Under the pieces are notes generated by a model. The model saw nothing but the letters and a program-made list of their open reading frames with translations, was not told the origin of the DNA and searched no databases. Source: Opacimonas viscosa (GTDB lineage: Bacteria > Pseudomonadota > Gammaproteobacteria > Enterobacterales > Alteromonadaceae). From it: DNA of 64,000 nucleotides. Made by a program: the position numbers and the translations under genes. The DNA is taken from the NCBI RefSeq assembly GCF_024199005.1, contig NZ_JANATA010000010.1, positions 1 to 64,000 of the forward strand, read 5' to 3'. This document shows, in pieces, positions 1-10,327 of the stretch. Within the stretch, counting starts at the first letter, position 1; every line of letters starts with the position of its first letter.

Positions 1-1
1 T

Positions 2-64
2 GTATTTTTTGTATTTTTTGTATTTTTTGTATTTTTTGTATTTTTTGTATTTTTTGTATTTTTT
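2..64. repeat. Tandem array of 9-bp unit GTATTTTTT, seven copies
   Basis: Seven perfect head-to-tail copies of GTATTTTTT run up to the window edge, so the true copy number may be higher. The array ends about 115 bases before the pilin start codon. The unit has no stop codon in any plus-strand frame, so an upstream gene could read into it; one plus frame closes with TAA at 65-67. Arrays of this kind change length by slippage, and the position would suit a variable promoter spacer or an upstream gene's 3' region. Any role is inference. Confidence 0.9.
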
Positions 65-178
65 TAAAAATAATCCTCAAACTAAATTTACCAAAGTCGA
101 TATAAGTTATAGAAGTGGTTTTCTTTAAAAAACCATACATTAATTAACACAATCATTCATTCTAAAAGGAATTACACA

Positions 179-682
179 ATGAATCAGCGCGGTTTTACTC
201 TCATTGAATTAATCATCGTTATCGTTATCCTAGGCATCCTAGCGGTTACGGCAGCACCACGTTTTATGGACATGCAAGCAGATGCTAAAGCTTCAGCTCT
301 GGCAGGTGTCAAGGCTTCTTTAGAGTCTGGCGCGACATTGGTATATGCTAAGTCAGCAATCAAAGGCGAGGAACGAAAAACAACGGCGACTATCAACGTT
401 TCTCAAAATGGCACAGCAAAAAACATTGATGTCGCATTTGGCTATCCAGCTGCAAAGAATATCAATATAGCAAAATTACAATATTGGATTGATATTGATA
501 CCAATGACTTTGATGTTGCTCCAATCGGAACAGCGGCATCTGCAACGAGTTTCACTGTATCTCTTGAAGCTCAGGGCTCATACGATGCGTCTGATGCAAC
601 AACTCAGTGCCATGTAATATACAACAACGCAGCTGATGCTAACTCATCACCGATTGTGGAATTAAAAACTGCCGGCTGTTAA
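179..682 (+). CDS. mshA: MSHA-type major pilin prepilin (MshA-like)
   Basis: Prepilin of the mannose-sensitive haemagglutinin type IV pilus, 167 residues. A short leader MNQRG precedes the cleavage and N-methylation site; the mature protein starts FTLIE, with the conserved Glu at +5, then a hydrophobic helix ending near Ala27. Two C-terminal cysteines (in TQCH and the last residue) fit the usual pilin disulphide loop. AAGGA lies 8 bases before the ATG. It is taken as the major pilin MshA, rather than MshB, because the next genes are mshC-D-O-P-Q and a strong terminator follows it directly, as expected for a gene expressed well above its neighbours. MshB cannot be fully excluded. A small hairpin (116-135) lies in the leader region. 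Confidence 0.85.
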   Translation: MNQRGFTLIELIIVIVILGILAVTAAPRFMDMQADAKASALAGVKASLESGATLVYAKSAIKGEERKTTATINVSQNGTAKNIDVAFGYPAAKNINIAKLQYWIDIDTNDFDVAPIGTAASATSFTVSLEAQGSYDASDATTQCHVIYNNAADANSSPIVELKTAGC

Positions 683-713
683 TTTTTAACAACGCTTAAT
701 AGTATTATTTATT

Positions 714-743
714 AAAAGCTTAAGGGAAACCTTAAGCTTTTTT
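714..743 (+). terminator. Rho-independent terminator after mshA
   Basis: A perfect 12-bp stem (AAAAGCTTAAGG at 714-725, CCTTAAGCTTTT at 730-741) closed by a GAAA tetraloop and continuing into Ts to 743. It lies 32 bases after the pilin stop codon and separates mshA from the minor pilin genes. Confidence 0.93.
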
Positions 744-828
744 ATTATTGATTCCGACTACAAATACTGCTTCAGGAAACCGCGCAGCATCCGATATATA
801 TATTGAAAACCAATGTTTAAGGATGAAC

Positions 829-1368
829 ATGAAACAGCGTGGATTTACTATCATCGAACTTTTCACAGTGATGTGTATTTTGGGTATTCTCGCATTAAGT
901 GCATTATCTCGTCTAAATGACACCCAATCCTATACGGTAAAAGCTTATCAAGATCGTTTAATGGCCTCACTCAGAGCCGTCCAAACGAAAGCGATGCAAG
1001 ATACTCGACCTAATTTTTGTCATCAACTTAACTTTACTTGGGATGACCCTCTGGCACCTGCGGATGATGCTTGGGGCATGCCTACGGATGATTACTCGGC
1101 AGGCAATGAAGCAGTAACATGTTCATCGACTATCGATGCCGCGGCAAACCCCAATATATCTTCACAACCCAGTGAGTTACAATCAGAAGGCCTAGTCATT
1201 AGTACCTTAGATGGCACCACTGCAGATATTACGTATATTCGTTTTACGGCATTAGGCAAGCCAGTTTCGTCAGCTGGGACATGTCAAAACACCTGTAAAA
1301 TTTCTTTTGATACACTCAACACCACCGGCGTATGTGTCAATCAGGAAGGCTTGATATATGCGTGTTAA
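829..1368 (+). CDS. mshC: MSHA minor pilin MshC-like
   Basis: Type IV prepilin-like minor subunit of 179 residues. Leader MKQRG, then mature FTIIE with Glu +5 and a single N-terminal hydrophobic helix. Six cysteines are spread over the soluble domain. The start at 829 is chosen because AAGG at 819-822 is correctly spaced for it; the ATG at 823 is too close to that site. Minor pilins of this set are thought to prime pilus assembly or sit at the tip. It follows the mshA terminator, so it needs read-through or its own promoter in 745-828. The last 11 bases overlap mshD. The mshC name rests mainly on gene order. Confidence 0.82.
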   Translation: MKQRGFTIIELFTVMCILGILALSALSRLNDTQSYTVKAYQDRLMASLRAVQTKAMQDTRPNFCHQLNFTWDDPLAPADDAWGMPTDDYSAGNEAVTCSSTIDAAANPNISSQPSELQSEGLVISTLDGTTADITYIRFTALGKPVSSAGTCQNTCKISFDTLNTTGVCVNQEGLIYAC

Positions 1369-1924
1369 GCAATATGGTTTTACCCTGATTGAGATGATTG
1401 CAGGGATGGTCGTCTTTGGTATCGTTGCGACCATTGTTTCCACTTTATTACTCCCATTGAGCAAACAAAGTTTTGACCCTTTGTGGCAAACTCGAGCAGC
1501 AGAGATTAGTCAGTCACTGATTAATGAGATTTCAGCCAAAGCGTTTGATGAAAACTCGGATGTCATTGGTGGAGCGGTCCGTTGCAATGAGACCTCTGCT
1601 CCGGCATGTACGACTGCTGGTGGATTAGGTCCAGACCCATCCGAAACACGTGCTTCTTTCGACGACGTAGATGACTACCATGGATTGGCATTGAGTGGTT
1701 CCGGGATTGTGGATGCCATGGGTAATGCCCCTTTAGTCAACGGCGAATCTATCTACAAAGGTTTTAGTGCTGCAGTATCAGTAATTTACGATGATAATTT
1801 AGATGGCACTGATGATGATCCTGGAACAGGGTTGTATGTGGGTAACACTAAACTCATTACGATTACCGTCACGACTCCGAGCACAGATGAGATCAAAATT
1901 AGTATTTTAAGAGGTAACTTTTAA
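1358..1924 (+). CDS. mshD: MSHA minor pilin MshD-like
   Basis: Prepilin-type protein of 188 residues. Leader MRVKQYG is followed by FTLIE and a hydrophobic stretch to about residue 32, the type IV pilin N-terminal helix. One cysteine pair is visible around residues 76-82 (RCNETSAPAC). The start overlaps the end of mshC by 11 bases, suggesting coupled translation. Its position between mshC and mshO matches the MSHA operons of Vibrio and Shewanella, where it is a minor, non-filament component. Assignment is by leader type and order, since soluble domains of these proteins diverge fast. Confidence 0.82.
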   Translation: MRVKQYGFTLIEMIAGMVVFGIVATIVSTLLLPLSKQSFDPLWQTRAAEISQSLINEISAKAFDENSDVIGGAVRCNETSAPACTTAGGLGPDPSETRASFDDVDDYHGLALSGSGIVDAMGNAPLVNGESIYKGFSAAVSVIYDDNLDGTDDDPGTGLYVGNTKLITITVTTPSTDEIKISILRGNF

Positions 1925-1925
1925 A

Positions 1926-2867
1926 ATGTGCTTACTCATCTCCCTGTTTTCATTCGCAACGATAGAGCACTTCCCAAGCTCAGGGCTAGCACCTGAAAAG
2001 ACGGTCCACAATGTGCGGAAACAATCTGGTTTTACGCTATTAGAACTCGTTTTGGTCATTATGATCTTAGGGATTTTAGGCGTAGGTATTAGTAGCTTTA
2101 TGCGCACCTCAGTGTTGCAATACACGGGCTTTGTAGAGCGTACTCAACTGATTAATGAAAGCAGTTTTATTGTGCAACGCATCAACCGTGAACTCATGCA
2201 TGCCGTTCCCAACAGTATCCGTATTACTGGAGATACCAGTGTGCATTGCCTAGAGTTTGTGCCCAACAAATGGGCGACTATTTACACTACTCTACCCTTG
2301 CAGCCCAGCGCTACTAATACTGTTGATGTCGTAGCAATGCAAGATATCAATGGCACTATTTTCAACCCTGTTATGAATGCTGATTTTGCTATCGTTTATC
2401 CTGTAGATAGTCATGACGTATATGACCTTACTCGAAATAAACGCCACTTAATCACAGCTTGCCAGGATGACGGTGCAGATACGAGCTGTGCGACAGCGGA
2501 TGACCCAGATAACATTGTGGAATTAACCGTTGCGGATTCTTTTGCGGCGTCTTCACCGGCCTCTCGATTGTATATCGCTGATCGAGCGGTAAGCTACTGT
2601 GTTCGTGATAATAATATGTATCGCCATGAAACGGGGATAAATACCACGCAAACAGCATATACCAGTGGTGGTATTATGATTGCTCAAAATATTGTCAATA
2701 CGCTTTCCGACGATCCTGTTGCTCAGACAGCAACGAGTGATGACCCATTCCGTTGGTACGATGCTACTTATCGCAGAAATGCATATTCCAGAGTACTTTT
2801 AGCTTTTGGCAAAGATGAACAAGTCATTTCTTTTGTGCAAGAGGTCCATATACCTAATGTTCCCTAA
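1926..2867 (+). CDS. mshO: MSHA minor pilin MshO-like
   Basis: Prepilin-like protein with the cleavage motif G/FTLLE (Glu +5) and a hydrophobic helix, then a soluble domain of about 260 residues with several cysteines. Read from ATG 1926, one base after the mshD stop and with GAGG 11 bases upstream, it would have an unusually long leader of 35 residues. An in-frame GTG at 2013 would give a normal 6-residue leader (VRKQSG) but has only a weak ribosome site. The start is therefore uncertain; the pilin-like body is not. It overlaps mshP by 11 bases. Confidence 0.78.
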   Translation: MCLLISLFSFATIEHFPSSGLAPEKTVHNVRKQSGFTLLELVLVIMILGILGVGISSFMRTSVLQYTGFVERTQLINESSFIVQRINRELMHAVPNSIRITGDTSVHCLEFVPNKWATIYTTLPLQPSATNTVDVVAMQDINGTIFNPVMNADFAIVYPVDSHDVYDLTRNKRHLITACQDDGADTSCATADDPDNIVELTVADSFAASSPASRLYIADRAVSYCVRDNNMYRHETGINTTQTAYTSGGIMIAQNIVNTLSDDPVAQTATSDDPFRWYDATYRRNAYSRVLLAFGKDEQVISFVQEVHIPNVP

Positions 2868-3321
2868 AACCACTTCCCTTGCCAAATTGACCCAACAACC
2901 TTCTTTACAAAGACAAAGAGGGAGCATGTTGGTACTTGCCTTGTTTATCATCATTGTGCTGGCGATGATGGGGGCAACGATGGTGAAACTTGTGATGGCA
3001 ACATCACAAAGTGCCTTAACCGATAACTTTGGCATCAATGCTAAAAATACCGCACAAGTTGGTTTGGAAATGTTAGGGATGCAAACCTTTCCATTAAATA
3101 CTCCTATCCAAGTGTGCGCTACGACAATTACGAGTCCCAGTAGTATGCAAAACATTCCGGGATTACAAAACTGCAGTTATACCGCTAGCTGCACCACAAG
3201 TGATGTCGTAAAAAACGGCGTTGACCATTATTTTTATCGATTTTCCAGCACAGGAACGTGTGTCATTGGCGAACAAATTGTCAGTCGCACATTGTCTGTT
3301 GAAGCTCTACAAACGAGGTAG
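2857..3321 (+). CDS. mshP: MSHA biogenesis protein MshP-like
   Basis: A 154-residue protein with one N-terminal hydrophobic helix after RQRGSMLVLALFIIIVL. The pilin-like cleavage glycine is present, but Glu +5 is replaced by Leu, as in MshP and the GspK-type tip subunits, which lack this Glu. The start at 2857 lies inside the end of mshO (11-base overlap). Earlier in-frame ATGs at 2806 and 2815 would overlap mshO much further and are less likely. Probable role: pilus tip or assembly-priming subunit. The name is by order (O-P-Q) and N-terminal type. Confidence 0.78.
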   Translation: MFPKTTSLAKLTQQPSLQRQRGSMLVLALFIIIVLAMMGATMVKLVMATSQSALTDNFGINAKNTAQVGLEMLGMQTFPLNTPIQVCATTITSPSSMQNIPGLQNCSYTASCTTSDVVKNGVDHYFYRFSSTGTCVIGEQIVSRTLSVEALQTR

Positions 3322-3323
3322 TT

Positions 3324-6300
3324 ATGTTACAAAGACTCATAGGGATATGTTTACTTGCTAGTTGTTCAGCACAAGCAGCTGTTGATTGGGAAAAGGTTTT
3401 TCCTGACGCAGTGACTGCATCAACTACACCCGCTAGTATTCACATAAATTCAGGAGTGGGTTTCTTAGGTACCGATGAATATATCAACTTTACGGATATT
3501 ACGGATAATGCGAACAATGCCTGTCTTGGCATTTGCCAAAAATCGAATGAAGTGAGCCAAGGTCTGACACTACCAACGTTTCAAACAACTCAGACGAATA
3601 TCATTGAAACCGTCGACGCTAACACAACGGTAAATATGGCAGGTGAGTATAAAAATCTGACGATTAACTCAAACAAAAAAGTGACGTTGAAACCTAATGG
3701 CGTTATCACTTTAATCAACACTTTCGAAGTGAAATCGAATGCTGAAATCACGATACATCCGGGTGTTTATTTTATTGAAACGCTAAATATCGCACGCGAT
3801 GTCACCATTAATTTCGAGAAAAAAGATAATAAAGGGGTGTTATTTCTCACCAAGCAAGTGGACATTAATCGCAATGTCATCATTGGTAGAAATAAGCGCG
3901 ATCCTTATCTGTTCGGCCTAGTGTCCTATGCCGATATCCAATTCGGTAGAAATGTAGAAATCTATGCCTTTATCTATGCAAAAAACAATGTACAAATCAG
4001 TCGTGAATCCAAATTTGAAGGAGCCGTTGCAGCTCCAAATCTAAATATTGGTCGTGATACTGACATCATCCTAAAAGCAGATGACCTAAAGGAACTCAAA
4101 AATTATGATACTTTTGATTTTTTAACCGCCAGTGCCTCTGTCTATACAACACCAGAATTAGAGAGTTATTGGGACTTTGATTTCATCGCGCCAAATGCCG
4201 ACAATTATCCAGGCGAAAATAAAGTCTTAGATGCGATAGCGGATAATCATATCGAACTGATGATGGGTGCCGTCATACAAAATAATAGTCAGTATTGTGA
4301 AGGCGCTTTTCTAAATGGCGAAGGTGCACATTTCAAGATCAATAACCAAGAAACAATGCGCAGTCCCTCTGGAACGTTATCCTTCTGGGTCAAACCCTAC
4401 GATTTAAGTCATACCTATGACACTAGCCATGGAGGACAATATTTATTCTCGATGGATTCTTTAGGCTTTGATACTGGTGGCCATTTTACTTCTTGGTTAG
4501 AAAGTGATGGTAGCTTACATCTGCGCTATCAAACGAATGCTAGAGATTATTTCATAGCAACAGATGACAGGCTTTTCGTTGACGACACCTGGGCATTTAT
4601 TACAGTGACATGGGGCGAGGCAGGCGTCGTTCTGTATTTTAACGGCGAACAAGTGGGCAAAATTACGGGCGTTGATGCGACTTTGCGCAACAACAAAGAA
4701 CCGATGATTTTTGGTGCAAACGCCAGAGTGAGTGAAGATGAAGCATCAACACCCGCCAAAATATATGATTATTTTCGTGGTGAATTTGATGACATAAAAT
4801 GGTTCGATGGTGTAATGTCAGCCGCCGATATAGCAGCGTTAAAAATCGCGGAGAATGATTGTATTCCGACGACCAACAGTGGGTTAGTTGCTGAATACAG
4901 ATTTGCCGATGATGATTGGACTGACCGGATAGAAGACACATCTGGCAATGCATTCCATGCTGCATACTCTGGCGAAATGCGTTTATTAACCCCGGTTAAC
5001 AACATGTCCTGTGGCACCATGGATGTCCCACCCAATACCAATCAAAATACGCCTGACTTCCTAGATACTCCCGTAGATATGGATGATGATGTAGGTCCTG
5101 AAGGGACGATTTCTTTTTGGTTTAAATCGAATTCTGGCTGGCAAGACGAACGTGACAGAACGATTTTTGATGCGGTTCAAATCACTCAAGCAAGTACCAA
5201 ACACCCTAATAATAAGTATTTTTACCTGCAATTACTTGAGGAAGGAAAACTCCAATTTGGTTATGAAACCAGTAATGATGCGGATACACGCTTTGAATCC
5301 CAAGCATTTAACTTCCCTGAGTTCACTTGGGTGCATGTCGCCCTAACCTACGATTATGATGACCGTGAAGTAGCGGTTTTCCTAAATGGTGAAGAGTACG
5401 ATATGACCATGTGGAACCAAGATAAAAATGCCCGCTGGACAGGTATTATGCCTGATTATGGCAATATCGCGTTTGGCGATAACCGCACGGATTATATTAC
5501 AGCATCATCCTCGGCTAACGGGCGCTTCGATGATATCCGTATTTATAATTTCAAACAAAATTCTGCTCAAATTAAAAATGATATGCTCAAAGCCGATCCC
5601 TGTGCTGTTTTATATGGTTATCGTATCACTCATCCAGACCAAGCGCTGACTTGTGACAGTGCTCCAGTCAAAGTCGAAGCATGTAAAAATGCCGATTGTT
5701 CAGAACTTTATGAACATGAAGTACAAGTGTCAATGTCTCCTACACCCAATGGTGATGATGAAGGTTTAACCTATAATTTCTCTCGTGAAATGACATTTGA
5801 TATTGTGCATCGTACTGCGGAAACCAAAACGATTACTTTCACCCCAATGCACCATGCAAAAGCGGATGAGTTGACGAATACCTGTAGTAACAATTGTGAA
5901 ATTGAGTTTGTTGATGCGGGTTTACAAATGTACATCAATGATACCCCCCCACAATACAGTTCGACATCTCCATTACAGTATCAGATTACCAAGTTTGCAC
6001 ATGTTGGCGGCAGAGATTTAGGTAATGTAAAAATGCGTGCAGTGCGAGACAACAATGGCGTATGTGAAGCCGCATTAGTGGGTCAACAAAACGTTGATTT
6101 GACCTATTCATGTTATTCGTACAATGCTTTGGGTCTGCCAGTAAAAGGATGTGCAGTTGGGTTTGGGCCATTTGCCAGAGACACTCGTGCACGTGATATC
6201 ACTAACACCGCGCAATTAACTTTTGATGTCAATGGTACAACGACTTTAACAGGATTTACTTTAGCAGATGCGCAAAACTTTACTCTCAAAGCACACATCA

Positions 6301-7709
6301 ATAAAGATGGTGCAAACCTGCAATCGAATATGTTAGATATCGAGTTCATCCCTGAGGGTATTCAACTAAGTCATGATATCGAAGATTCACATAAAGCAGG
6401 TGATACTTTTACATTCAAAGCACTGGGTTATGGTGAAAACCAAATTCCACTCCCTAGTTACAACTTTAATCGCTTAAGTGTAAAAGCAGACCGAGTCGCA
6501 CCAGTAAACGGTCCTAGCTATGGGAGTTTCCGATTTTTCAATGATATGACGGTCAGTACTAACCCATTATTTGATTTGGCTGTCCCATTTACTAATTTCT
6601 TCGGCTCAGCGCTGCGTATGACGAATGGCCAATTTGCATATGATGAAGCGATGTTTAACGAAGTAGGTGCGTTTGAGGTGACATTTACTGATCAAAGAAC
6701 CTATGGCGATATTGTTTCTAATACCTTGCAAATCGGGCCGTTTACCCCTGCATATTTTGATGTGGAAGCCGTATATACACCGATTTTTGCTGACGCGTCT
6801 TCAGGGTTCACCTATATAGGCCAACCGTTTACCTTCGATATAGGTTCCCAGCCCAAAATCAAAGTCACCGCTTATAATGTGTTGGGAACTGTCGTGAATA
6901 ATTATTACGATACGACCTGGGAATTAACGCCTACAGCAAGCTCAGTGTTAAATGACGTTGCATATGTGGATCAAAGCGGTACAGGTGTACCACTAACGCT
7001 AACATCCACCCCGACGGATCCGATCCTCACGGGAACTGATGTGGCTAATGGTGTCGGTTACATCGAGTTAAACAATATTGATTTGACCTATACCAAACAA
7101 GCCCTGCCCACCCCTGCATTCGCTACTGATATCAACATAGTACTAGATGCTGACTTTCTTACGGATACCCATGGTGTTTGTTATCAACCTAGCTATCCGA
7201 ATGGTTGTGCTGACTTTACATGGACCAACGTTAGCGGTACCGAACAACGCTACGGTAAACTACAACTAGAAAACACCTTCGGCCCAGAAAATGTCGATTT
7301 GCGGTTGCCAATGCAGGCACAATATTTTACCAATTTAGGCTGGATGACGAACACCCTCGATAATTCGACAAATATCAGTATGCAACAAACTCTAGGGCAA
7401 ATTACATTAGCACTGCACAACAGTGAAAACGATGTACTCGGATCATTTACCACGATAGCGAGTAGTGGCACATTGATGAACGGTTTCTCAAAAAACACTG
7501 ATTTAACATTTACCGCACCTGATCTAAAAAGCGCTTTGCAAGTAACTTTGCACCCAAATGTCGGTTCACCTGATTGGGCAAAATATCTGAATATCGACTG
7601 GGATGGCGATGGTGATATAGATGCTGATGACAAACCGTCCGCGACGATTAATTTTGGTATTTATCGAGGCAAAGACCGGAAAATAAATTTCCGAGAAGTC
7701 ATGCCATAA
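3324..7709 (+). CDS. mshQ: MshQ-like large exported protein with two LamG-like domains and a DUF6701-type C-terminus
   Basis: An exported protein of 1461 residues, the last gene of the MSHA operon. A signal peptide (about residues 1-19, ending AQA) is followed by a repetitive beta-rich segment (about 90-255) resembling a right-handed beta-helix. Two concanavalin/LamG-like modules follow (about 282-514 and 519-760), each with the typical pattern of LSFWVK or ISFWFK strands, FNGE or LNGE, and a closing DDI(K/R)W/Y. The rest resembles the DUF6701 region of MshQ proteins and ends with an Asp-rich loop (DWDGDGDIDADD) before the C-terminus, plausibly calcium-binding. LamG folds often bind carbohydrate, so a surface or pilus-tip adhesin is likely. 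A good ribosome site (GAGGT) overlaps the mshP end. Confidence 0.83.
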   Translation: MLQRLIGICLLASCSAQAAVDWEKVFPDAVTASTTPASIHINSGVGFLGTDEYINFTDITDNANNACLGICQKSNEVSQGLTLPTFQTTQTNIIETVDANTTVNMAGEYKNLTINSNKKVTLKPNGVITLINTFEVKSNAEITIHPGVYFIETLNIARDVTINFEKKDNKGVLFLTKQVDINRNVIIGRNKRDPYLFGLVSYADIQFGRNVEIYAFIYAKNNVQISRESKFEGAVAAPNLNIGRDTDIILKADDLKELKNYDTFDFLTASASVYTTPELESYWDFDFIAPNADNYPGENKVLDAIADNHIELMMGAVIQNNSQYCEGAFLNGEGAHFKINNQETMRSPSGTLSFWVKPYDLSHTYDTSHGGQYLFSMDSLGFDTGGHFTSWLESDGSLHLRYQTNARDYFIATDDRLFVDDTWAFITVTWGEAGVVLYFNGEQVGKITGVDATLRNNKEPMIFGANARVSEDEASTPAKIYDYFRGEFDDIKWFDGVMSAADIAALKIAENDCIPTTNSGLVAEYRFADDDWTDRIEDTSGNAFHAAYSGEMRLLTPVNNMSCGTMDVPPNTNQNTPDFLDTPVDMDDDVGPEGTISFWFKSNSGWQDERDRTIFDAVQITQASTKHPNNKYFYLQLLEEGKLQFGYETSNDADTRFESQAFNFPEFTWVHVALTYDYDDREVAVFLNGEEYDMTMWNQDKNARWTGIMPDYGNIAFGDNRTDYITASSSANGRFDDIRIYNFKQNSAQIKNDMLKADPCAVLYGYRITHPDQALTCDSAPVKVEACKNADCSELYEHEVQVSMSPTPNGDDEGLTYNFSREMTFDIVHRTAETKTITFTPMHHAKADELTNTCSNNCEIEFVDAGLQMYINDTPPQYSSTSPLQYQITKFAHVGGRDLGNVKMRAVRDNNGVCEAALVGQQNVDLTYSCYSYNALGLPVKGCAVGFGPFARDTRARDITNTAQLTFDVNGTTTLTGFTLADAQNFTLKAHINKDGANLQSNMLDIEFIPEGIQLSHDIEDSHKAGDTFTFKALGYGENQIPLPSYNFNRLSVKADRVAPVNGPSYGSFRFFNDMTVSTNPLFDLAVPFTNFFGSALRMTNGQFAYDEAMFNEVGAFEVTFTDQRTYGDIVSNTLQIGPFTPAYFDVEAVYTPIFADASSGFTYIGQPFTFDIGSQPKIKVTAYNVLGTVVNNYYDTTWELTPTASSVLNDVAYVDQSGTGVPLTLTSTPTDPILTGTDVANGVGYIELNNIDLTYTKQALPTPAFATDINIVLDADFLTDTHGVCYQPSYPNGCADFTWTNVSGTEQRYGKLQLENTFGPENVDLRLPMQAQYFTNLGWMTNTLDNSTNISMQQTLGQITLALHNSENDVLGSFTTIASSGTLMNGFSKNTDLTFTAPDLKSALQVTLHPNVGSPDWAKYLNIDWDGDGDIDADDKPSATINFGIYRGKDRKINFREVMP

Positions 7710-7739
7710 ACACCCAATAAACGTGTTAAATGCACCAAG

Positions 7740-7795
7740 AACCGCTTTGCTTTGCCCGCAAAAAAATGATGCAGGTGAAGATAAGCGGTTTTTTT
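7740..7795 (+). terminator. Terminator after mshQ
   Basis: Stem AACCGCTT (7740-7747) with AAGCGGTT (7783-7790), a 35-base loop and seven Ts (7789-7795), 31 bases after the mshQ stop. The long loop makes it less certain than a compact hairpin, but the T run and position fit the end of the pilus operon. Confidence 0.7.
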
Positions 7796-7835
7796 ATAAA
7801 AAATCGCCGTAAACCACAAAAAATATATGCAATAA

Positions 7836-8942
<1,107 letters not shown>

Positions 8943-8976
8943 GATTTAGGGCAACTACGGTTGCCTTATTTATATT

Positions 8977-9864
8977 ATGAAACCAATCTTTAAACGTGGC
9001 GCACCAATCGAAATAAGACTCTTTCTTGCTGTAGTTGTTGCAGTAGGTATGTTGGTAGCTGATGGAAAGTTTGCTACCTTTCAGCCTTTGCGTAACGTCT
9101 TAACTTCGATAGTTACCCCTATCCAATATCTTGCTAGCCTACCGACCTATTTTTTTACCGAAAGTAGCCAACGGTTGCGTTCCCAAGAAGAGTTAATCGC
9201 GGAACGTGACGCTTTCATCAATGAAATTATGATTTTACGTGAGAAAGAACAACGCTTTTCCATTCTAGAATCAGAAAATGCCCAACTACGTCGCTTGTTA
9301 GATGCGCCAGTAAAGATTAACTTACCGAAGACCGTCGCCGAGCTTTTAGCGGTTGATAATAATCCTTATGTACAACAGGTAGTGCTGAATAAAGGCACTC
9401 TCAATGGCACATTTACACGACAGCCGGTCATAGATGACAAGGGTGTCGTAGGACAAATTGTGGATGTCACTCCGACTTCCAGTCGCGTCTTATTTATCAC
9501 TGATATTTCGCATGCGATTCCAGTTCGTAACCAGCGAAACAACACGCGCTACATCCTCAATGGTAGTGGTAATATCGACCAACTGTCCCTGAAATTTGTC
9601 CCACATAGCCATGACCTATTGGTAGGTGATATTCTGGTCACATCTGGGCTCGGTGGTATTTTTCCAGAAGGTTATCCAGTTGCGGTAATCGAGCAAGTCA
9701 CTCGTGACGAATCACGTCCTTTTGCACTTGTCACAGCCAGCCCGTTAGCCCGTTTAGATAGTTTGCGTTATGTCTTATTACTTGGCAGCAGTGGCGTAAT
9801 TGAGAATTCCAACACGGCTGAACGTCCGCAGTCAGATCTGTTAAGTGGTGCCAACAATGAATAG
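8977..9864 (+). CDS. mreC: Rod-shape determining protein MreC
   Basis: Inner-membrane elongasome protein, 295 residues, linking cytoplasmic MreB to periplasmic PBP2 and RodA. One transmembrane helix (about residues 13-30), a coiled coil (about 60-105, RSQEELIAERDAFI and onward) and a beta-rich periplasmic domain with the family pattern VVGQIVDVTPTSSRV and LLVGDILVTSGLGGIFPEG. It is the middle gene of the mreBCD operon, and its stop overlaps the mreD start by 8 bases. Confidence 0.96.
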   Translation: MKPIFKRGAPIEIRLFLAVVVAVGMLVADGKFATFQPLRNVLTSIVTPIQYLASLPTYFFTESSQRLRSQEELIAERDAFINEIMILREKEQRFSILESENAQLRRLLDAPVKINLPKTVAELLAVDNNPYVQQVVLNKGTLNGTFTRQPVIDDKGVVGQIVDVTPTSSRVLFITDISHAIPVRNQRNNTRYILNGSGNIDQLSLKFVPHSHDLLVGDILVTSGLGGIFPEGYPVAVIEQVTRDESRPFALVTASPLARLDSLRYVLLLGSSGVIENSNTAERPQSDLLSGANNE

Positions 9865-10327
9865 ACGCTGGCCCATCTACCTAAGTATTTTTGTGGCATT
9901 AGTGTTAGAGACAACACCGATGCCTATTGGCATGAATATTTACCGCCCAGATTGGTTGTTGATGGTACTGATTTTTTGGAATACCGTATTACCTGAACGA
10001 GTAAATATCGGTATTGGTTTTTTAGCCGGTATCCTACTCGATGTCTTGCTGGGATATAGTTTAGGTCTGCATTCGCTGGCTTTTGCACTGGTACTATATG
10101 TTAGTTCGGCAAACCATCAGCGTATGAAAAACTATTCAATCTGGCAACAAACAGGTGTCATCGGCCTCATGACCGCATTTTATAGTTTATTGGTATTTTG
10201 GCTTCAGCATTGGCTTACTGATGCCTATTTCCACTTTAATTATTTCTGGCCAATCATAACGACTATGTTGTTTTGGCCGTGGGTATTTTGGCTCTTATAT
10301 AGGGCCAAACAAAAGCTCATATTATAA
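9857..10327 (+). CDS. mreD: Rod-shape determining protein MreD
   Basis: A 156-residue, five-helix inner-membrane protein of the elongasome. It starts MNRRWPIYLSIFVALVLE, has the conserved P(D/E)WL motif (RPDWLLMVLIFW) after the first helix, and LLGYSLGLHSLAF in the middle. The ATG at 9857 overlaps the mreC stop; a GTG 12 bases earlier is less likely. Many gammaproteobacteria have maf after mreD, but here rng follows after 39 bases. Confidence 0.94.
   Translation: MNRRWPIYLSIFVALVLETTPMPIGMNIYRPDWLLMVLIFWNTVLPERVNIGIGFLAGILLDVLLGYSLGLHSLAFALVLYVSSANHQRMKNYSIWQQTGVIGLMTAFYSLLVFWLQHWLTDAYFHFNYFWPIITTMLFWPWVFWLLYRAKQKLIL

Noticed and set aside
4663-4965. Minus-strand frames inside mshQ and other large genes
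   Set aside because: They are shadows of well-supported genes, with no ribosome sites or homology pattern.
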